A stretch of 8,963 nt of DNA from the NCBI GenBank assembly GCA_013329355.1, contig DUKK01000219.1, positions 1-8,963 on the forward strand, in the 5' to 3' direction. Shown here piece by piece: positions 6,085 to 8,963 of this stretch (the first letter of the stretch is position 1; every line of letters starts with the position of its first letter). The notes under the pieces were generated by a model. The model made no database searches, was not told the origin of the DNA, and saw nothing but the letters and a program-made list of their open reading frames with translations. The translations under genes and the position numbers were made by a program. Source of the stretch: Candidatus Poseidoniaceae archaeon. GTDB taxonomy: Archaea; Thermoplasmatota; Poseidoniia; Poseidoniales; Poseidoniaceae.

Positions 6085-6372
6085 CAGATATCTGCCGCAC
6101 TAGCAACATCGGGCAGAGCTACTGTGAAATTGCAATGAAGTTCGATACCAATGTGCGGTCCGCTATCGAAGACCAAAATGACCCGAAAGGGGATGATTTT
6201 TGGGGCAAAAGCGGTAAACCATTTGGTAGGTTATGGGTCCTTGTGTGACGTAAGAATGAACTCAAGACAACCACCCTATCAAACAGCACGCCCCGGCACC
6301 GAGGGTCAGGCCTTGGAGCAATGCGATGAAACAGGCCGTTAGGAGCTGGGGCACAGTGCTGGACATTATCTG
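6085..6372. other. GC-rich gap segment: candidate structured RNA or decayed mobile element
   Basis: No gene is convincing between 6056 and 6440. The part 6111-6360 is about 52% G+C and 6281-6360 about 63%, clearly above the flanking AT-rich genes. Potential stems: TCTGCC 6091-6096 with GGCAGA 6112-6117; TTCGATA 6141-6147 with TATCGAA 6164-6170; CCC-GAAA-GGG at 6182-6191, a GNRA tetraloop hairpin; CAGCAC 6284-6289 with GTGCTG 6356-6361, continued by GCCCCGGC 6290-6297 with GCTGGGGC 6345-6352, enclosing GGCCT 6309-6313 with AGGCC 6333-6337. The ends 6085-6101 and 6355-6372 are imperfect inverted copies. I found no signature of tRNA, RNase P RNA or SRP RNA. A 37-residue ORF (6135-6248) has a faint transposase-like helix-turn-helix flavour just before its ATG. 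The strand and function are unknown. Confidence 0.3.
6284..6361. repeat. Strong interrupted hairpin (14 paired bases plus inner stem)
   Basis: CAGCAC-GCCCCGGC pairs with GCTGGGGC-ACA-GTGCTG, giving 14 pairs with one G-U and a 3-base bulge. A second 5-base stem, GGCCT/AGGCC, lies inside. It is the most stable predicted fold in the window. It has no trailing T-run and bacterial-type intrinsic terminators are not expected here, so a terminator role is unlikely. Confidence 0.55.
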
Positions 6373-6440
6373 TAATAAATCAAAAACTTTGGTGATAAAA
6401 CAGCGATTAACTCAAAGGCCAATTTTGTCAGCGTCCAACA

Positions 6441-7463
6441 ATGGCCAATGACAGTGTTTACGCCTGTTGTCTAGTTGGAGGGACCTTTGACAGGCTTCAT
6501 GCAGGGCACAAGTTGTTACTTAGTATGGCAATATCACGATCGGAAAGGGTTGAAATTCACGTGATTAATGACGAACTTGCAAGTCGTAAGTCAGCCTTTA
6601 TTCAGAGCTATGATGACAGGATTGAAGCAATTCTTGACTGGCTGGGTGAAAAGTCCTATCATTCTGTTAAATTATTCCAACTGAATGATAGGTTTGGACC
6701 TGCTCCAATTCATGAAACTGCGGATGCAATTGTTGCAACCCCGGAAACAGTGGCTAACTGTCAAGAGATAAATCGACAAAGAATTGTTGCTGGATTACCA
6801 GAATTGTCAGTATTAGAGGTACCACATATGCTAGATTTCTCCGGACAAATAATTAGCAGTTCACGAATCAGAAGCGGGAGAATAGATCAGGATGGTAATC
6901 CATGGTTAAACAGTCAATTAAGGACCAGTGATATGAAAATGGCTTCGACCCTTGATAGCGAATTAAAGACCCCTATGGGTAATTTGTTCAAGGGTCCCGA
7001 AAATTTCCCAGAGGTTGCGATGGCTGAGGCATTAGAATCTATCGACCGCCAAAATAGCTCGATAATTGCAGTCGGCGATGTATCTGTAGCAACTCTGCTA
7101 GAAATGGATGTGATACCAGATATCGGCATCATTGATGGTATGACCAAGAGGGAGGAGCTCAGTGAATCAGAAAAAATCAATCCTTCCGGCTTCCAACACA
7201 TCTTGGCTGCGAACAATCCACCAGGCCATTTGACCCCATCTCTTGTCGAAGCCATCGATAAAGCGCTTAGCAATGAATTTCCTAGCGTCATAAATGTTGA
7301 TGGAGAGGAAGATTTAGCGCCGATTATAATTCACTGCCTTGCACCTATTGGAACCGCGGTAATTTACGGTCAGCCAAAGGTTGGAGTAGTTGTGCAAATC
7401 TCAAGTATTGCAGTTAAGTCACGGTGCCGAAACATATTATCAATGTTTGAGGTGGTTGGTTGA
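6441..7463 (+). CDS. Fused phosphopantetheine adenylyltransferase / GTP-dependent dephospho-CoA kinase
   Basis: A 340-residue protein joining the last two steps of coenzyme A synthesis. The N-terminal domain (about 5-150) is an archaeal phosphopantetheine adenylyltransferase: GGTFDRLHAGH (13-23) contains the HxGH nucleotidyltransferase motif and ISSSR (138-142) is the second nucleotide-binding motif. It converts 4'-phosphopantetheine and ATP to dephospho-CoA. The C-terminal domain (about 170-340) is the DUF359 family, the GTP-dependent dephospho-CoA kinase known from Thermococcus: GDVSVATLL (212-220), DGMTKR (232-237), NPPGHL (259-264), DGEEDLAP (287-294) and YGQPKVG (309-315) are all present. 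It is unrelated to the P-loop kinase of bacteria and to the one fused in human COASY. ATG 6441 has no ribosome-binding site and may be leaderless or nearly so; no later start would keep the first motif. Its stop overlaps the next gene's TTG start. Confidence 0.93.
   Translation: MANDSVYACCLVGGTFDRLHAGHKLLLSMAISRSERVEIHVINDELASRKSAFIQSYDDRIEAILDWLGEKSYHSVKLFQLNDRFGPAPIHETADAIVATPETVANCQEINRQRIVAGLPELSVLEVPHMLDFSGQIISSSRIRSGRIDQDGNPWLNSQLRTSDMKMASTLDSELKTPMGNLFKGPENFPEVAMAEALESIDRQNSSIIAVGDVSVATLLEMDVIPDIGIIDGMTKREELSESEKINPSGFQHILAANNPPGHLTPSLVEAIDKALSNEFPSVINVDGEEDLAPIIIHCLAPIGTAVIYGQPKVGVVVQISSIAVKSRCRNILSMFEVVG
7449..7455 (+). promoter_or_regulatory. Ribosome-binding site GAGGTGG for TTG start 7460
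   Basis: GAGGTGG lies inside the end of the CoA gene, 4 bases before TTG 7460. The TTGA overlap of start and stop suggests translational coupling. Confidence 0.6.
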
Positions 7464-8575
7464 ATCAGAACCCACTAATTTCAATCACCGTGTGCGTTAG
7501 AGATGGAGTTCAATGGATTGATGGTTGTTTAGAATCCCTAAAAAATCAAACTTATCGGCCATTAGAAATCATTGCGGTCGATGACGGTTCGACAGACGGC
7601 TCTACCCAGCAATTACAAAAATGGCACAATCCTGATTCTGAAATCCCAGTTTTTGTTCTCAGTCAGAAAGCACAGGGCCTATCTGCTGGCAGAAATTTAG
7701 CGGTGATGCATGCTAAGGGTGAGTGGGTTGCCATTACAGACATTGATGTAAGACCAAGTCAAAATTGGATAACCAGTCTTTACGAGAAATCTGAACCTGT
7801 TGATTCTGACGAGGTTGTTGTTGCGGTTACAGGGAGAACAATTTTTCAGCGAGCAGATGACATAGTGAGTCTATTGCGGTCTGTTGAAATTGAGTCAAAA
7901 TATCGCTCTAGACCTCGTCGGACCAGTCTAGCGAATGGACCTTGTTCTATGTTTCACAGTGCCTCATTACGAGAGATTGGGGGGTTTGACCCAGCATGGT
8001 ATCATGCTGAAGATATGGAGGTAAGTCTGAAATTGGTTGGCAATGGAGGGACGATTGTCTATGCTCCAGAGGCCGTAGTGGCACATGTTCCTGAATCAGG
8101 AAGAAAGCGATTTTTGGACAAACGCTCCAGAGATGCTAGAGCTCACGTCAGGATAATCAGAAAATATCCCAAGCGGCGAAGACCGGGGCCTGATTTTGAT
8201 TTTATCGGGAGTTCAACTATTGTTCTTTCTGTGACACCATTATGGTTGACCGCATTTCTAGCCGTTCTACCATTCTTATACCAGTTTAATCAAACAGATA
8301 ATTTAGGCAAGGAGGAATTTCTTACTTGGTGGCAAACCAAGATATTGCTCGTGAGCATGTTATTGATGATTATTCAGGAGTTATTATTGTGGCGAGGGCC
8401 TTTAGGTGTCGTGAATAGAACAGCAATTTTACATAGCAACAAAAACCGTGTTTACGTGTATTTTGCCCAGAAACTTCTTATTTTACAATGGAGTCTTGCA
8501 CTTTGGAAAGGGTTGATTTTAGGATTTGTTGATGCATTAACCAAGAAAAATGGTCATGACTTCTCTAATTCATGA
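7460..8575 (+). CDS. Membrane-anchored family 2 glycosyltransferase
   Basis: A 371-residue inverting glycosyltransferase with a GT-A fold, transferring sugar from a nucleotide-sugar to an unknown acceptor at the cytoplasmic membrane face. The N-terminal catalytic domain (about 6-245) shows VDDGSTDGS (40-48) for nucleotide binding, DID (94-96) as the metal-binding DxD-type motif, NGPCSMFH (159-166), and HAEDMEVSL (182-190) with the ED pair that usually supplies the catalytic base. A basic stretch (RKYPKRRRPG, 234-243) precedes hydrophobic segments at about 251-275, 293-311 and 333-358, probably three membrane helices. Likely roles are lipid-linked glycan, archaeal N-glycan or surface polysaccharide synthesis. 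It starts at TTG behind GAGGTGG and overlaps the CoA gene by 4 bases, so the two are co-transcribed, though no functional link is obvious. Its last 6 bases overlap the convergent membrane-protein gene. Confidence 0.9.
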   Translation: MNQNPLISITVCVRDGVQWIDGCLESLKNQTYRPLEIIAVDDGSTDGSTQQLQKWHNPDSEIPVFVLSQKAQGLSAGRNLAVMHAKGEWVAITDIDVRPSQNWITSLYEKSEPVDSDEVVVAVTGRTIFQRADDIVSLLRSVEIESKYRSRPRRTSLANGPCSMFHSASLREIGGFDPAWYHAEDMEVSLKLVGNGGTIVYAPEAVVAHVPESGRKRFLDKRSRDARAHVRIIRKYPKRRRPGPDFDFIGSSTIVLSVTPLWLTAFLAVLPFLYQFNQTDNLGKEEFLTWWQTKILLVSMLLMIIQELLLWRGPLGVVNRTAILHSNKNRVYVYFAQKLLILQWSLALWKGLILGFVDALTKKNGHDFSNS

Positions 8576-8929
8576 AGCATTTTCTTCGGGTTCTGGTGCA
8601 TTTGCTGCATAAATCAGAGCGAACCCAAATGCCATGAGACCGATGGTTACTGAGTAAACACCCGGATCAATCCAGCCAGTAGCACATATTCCAAAGTAGA
8701 GATAGTTAATGATACCTAGTAGTAAGCACCATGCGCCTAAAGTCTTGTACCAACCGCCTAAATCTGGGTCCGCCAGTGACATCCATGTCTGATTTACGAA
8801 AATTGATTTGAACCATGCTCCCAAACCCCCTTCGTGACTATTGATTGTTTTGAGGCCAAGTCCAGCGAATATTCCACATATCACAATAAAAACAATATCA
8901 GATAGAACAAATGATGGGGCAGTTGCCAT
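8570..8929 (-). CDS. Small three-helix membrane protein of unknown function (5' end may lie outside the window)
   Basis: A 119-residue protein from ATG 8929, with hydrophobic segments at about 9-28, 64-84 and 89-109 and an acidic tail ending EPEENAS. Between the first two helices is a soluble loop with paired tryptophans (AWF, TWM, GGW). I recognise no family. The start is uncertain: GAGGA lies only about 1 base upstream of ATG 8929, too close for a normal ribosome-binding site. The frame also stays open through the remaining bases to 8963, reading TFEITNKAFED before the methionine, so the real gene may begin outside the window. It is convergent with the glycosyltransferase, overlapping its stop by 6 bases. 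Composition and codon use resemble the neighbours. Confidence 0.65.
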   Translation of the reverse strand: MATAPSFVLSDIVFIVICGIFAGLGLKTINSHEGGLGAWFKSIFVNQTWMSLADPDLGGWYKTLGAWCLLLGIINYLYFGICATGWIDPGVYSVTIGLMAFGFALIYAANAPEPEENAS

Positions 8930-8963
8930 ATCCTCGAAGGCTTTATTGGTGATTTCAAATGTT

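Noticed and set aside
6136..6152. tRNA T-loop-like TTCGATA
   Set aside because: The flanking bases cannot form a 5-pair T stem, and no anticodon or acceptor arms fit. TTCGATA instead pairs with TATCGAA downstream.
6301..6340. SRP RNA helix 8-like string (TCAGG...GGAGCA...GAAAC)
   Set aside because: The segment between CAGG and AGCA is only CCTTGG, leaving no room for the stem and GNRA-type tetraloop of SRP RNA. The 3' remainder is also too short for the long SRP helix.
6151..6342. 63-residue + strand ORF in the gap
   Set aside because: No ribosome-binding site, odd composition, and it runs straight through the strongest predicted hairpin. It resembles no family and competes with another frame that looks equally coding.
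6262..6366. 34-residue hydrophobic minus-strand ORF (MSSTVPQLLTACFIALLQ...) that looks like a tiny membrane peptide
   Set aside because: It is the antisense of the GC-rich hairpin, where hydrophobic codons arise easily. No ribosome-binding site precedes it, so chance is more likely.
6914..7291. Minus-strand ORF opposite the DUF359 domain
   Set aside because: The + strand carries all DUF359 motifs here, and the reverse frame is rich in Ser/Ile as expected from an antisense reading.

Overview
The window looks archaeal and most likely comes from a marine planktonic euryarchaeon of the Poseidoniales (Marine Group II) type. The best evidence is the gene at 6441-7463. It fuses an archaeal phosphopantetheine adenylyltransferase to a GTP-dependent dephospho-CoA kinase (DUF359), an enzyme family confined to Archaea. 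An archaeal-type class I aldolase of the DhnA/FbaB family, AT-rich composition, dense packing, archaeal TATA-like boxes and GGTG/GAGGTGA ribosome-binding sites fit this. The assignment to order is inference; the domain-level assignment is firm.

Left block (1-2940, + strand): three tightly spaced genes, separated by 17 and 15 bases, encode an enoyl-CoA hydratase with both catalytic glutamates, a class I Schiff-base aldolase, and a Rieske non-heme-iron oxygenase alpha subunit with all expected metal ligands. They look like one transcription unit. No ferredoxin or reductase partner for the oxygenase is in the window, and the shared substrate is unknown.

Middle block (2943-6055): a divergent pair. 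A 109-residue winged-helix protein is read leftward, and an 837-854-residue protein with an N-terminal MarR-like winged helix and no recognised remaining domain is read rightward. The 269 bases between them carry a mirrored arrangement of three sequence boxes, one copy facing each gene, in the same order and at almost the same distance from each start codon. This is the most unusual signal in the window. It suggests a co-regulated pair of DNA-binding proteins, and it argues that the large gene starts at TTG 3542, not GTG 3491.

Gap (6056-6440): 385 bases without a convincing gene. It holds a GC-rich segment of about 290 bases full of potential stems and bounded by imperfect inverted ends. It may be a structured RNA or a decayed small mobile element.

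Right block (6441-8963): the CoA-biosynthesis fusion is followed, with a 4-base overlap, by a membrane-anchored family 2 glycosyltransferase that starts at TTG behind a strong ribosome-binding site. A convergent gene for a three-helix membrane protein overlaps its last 6 bases, and its reading frame stays open to the right edge of the window.
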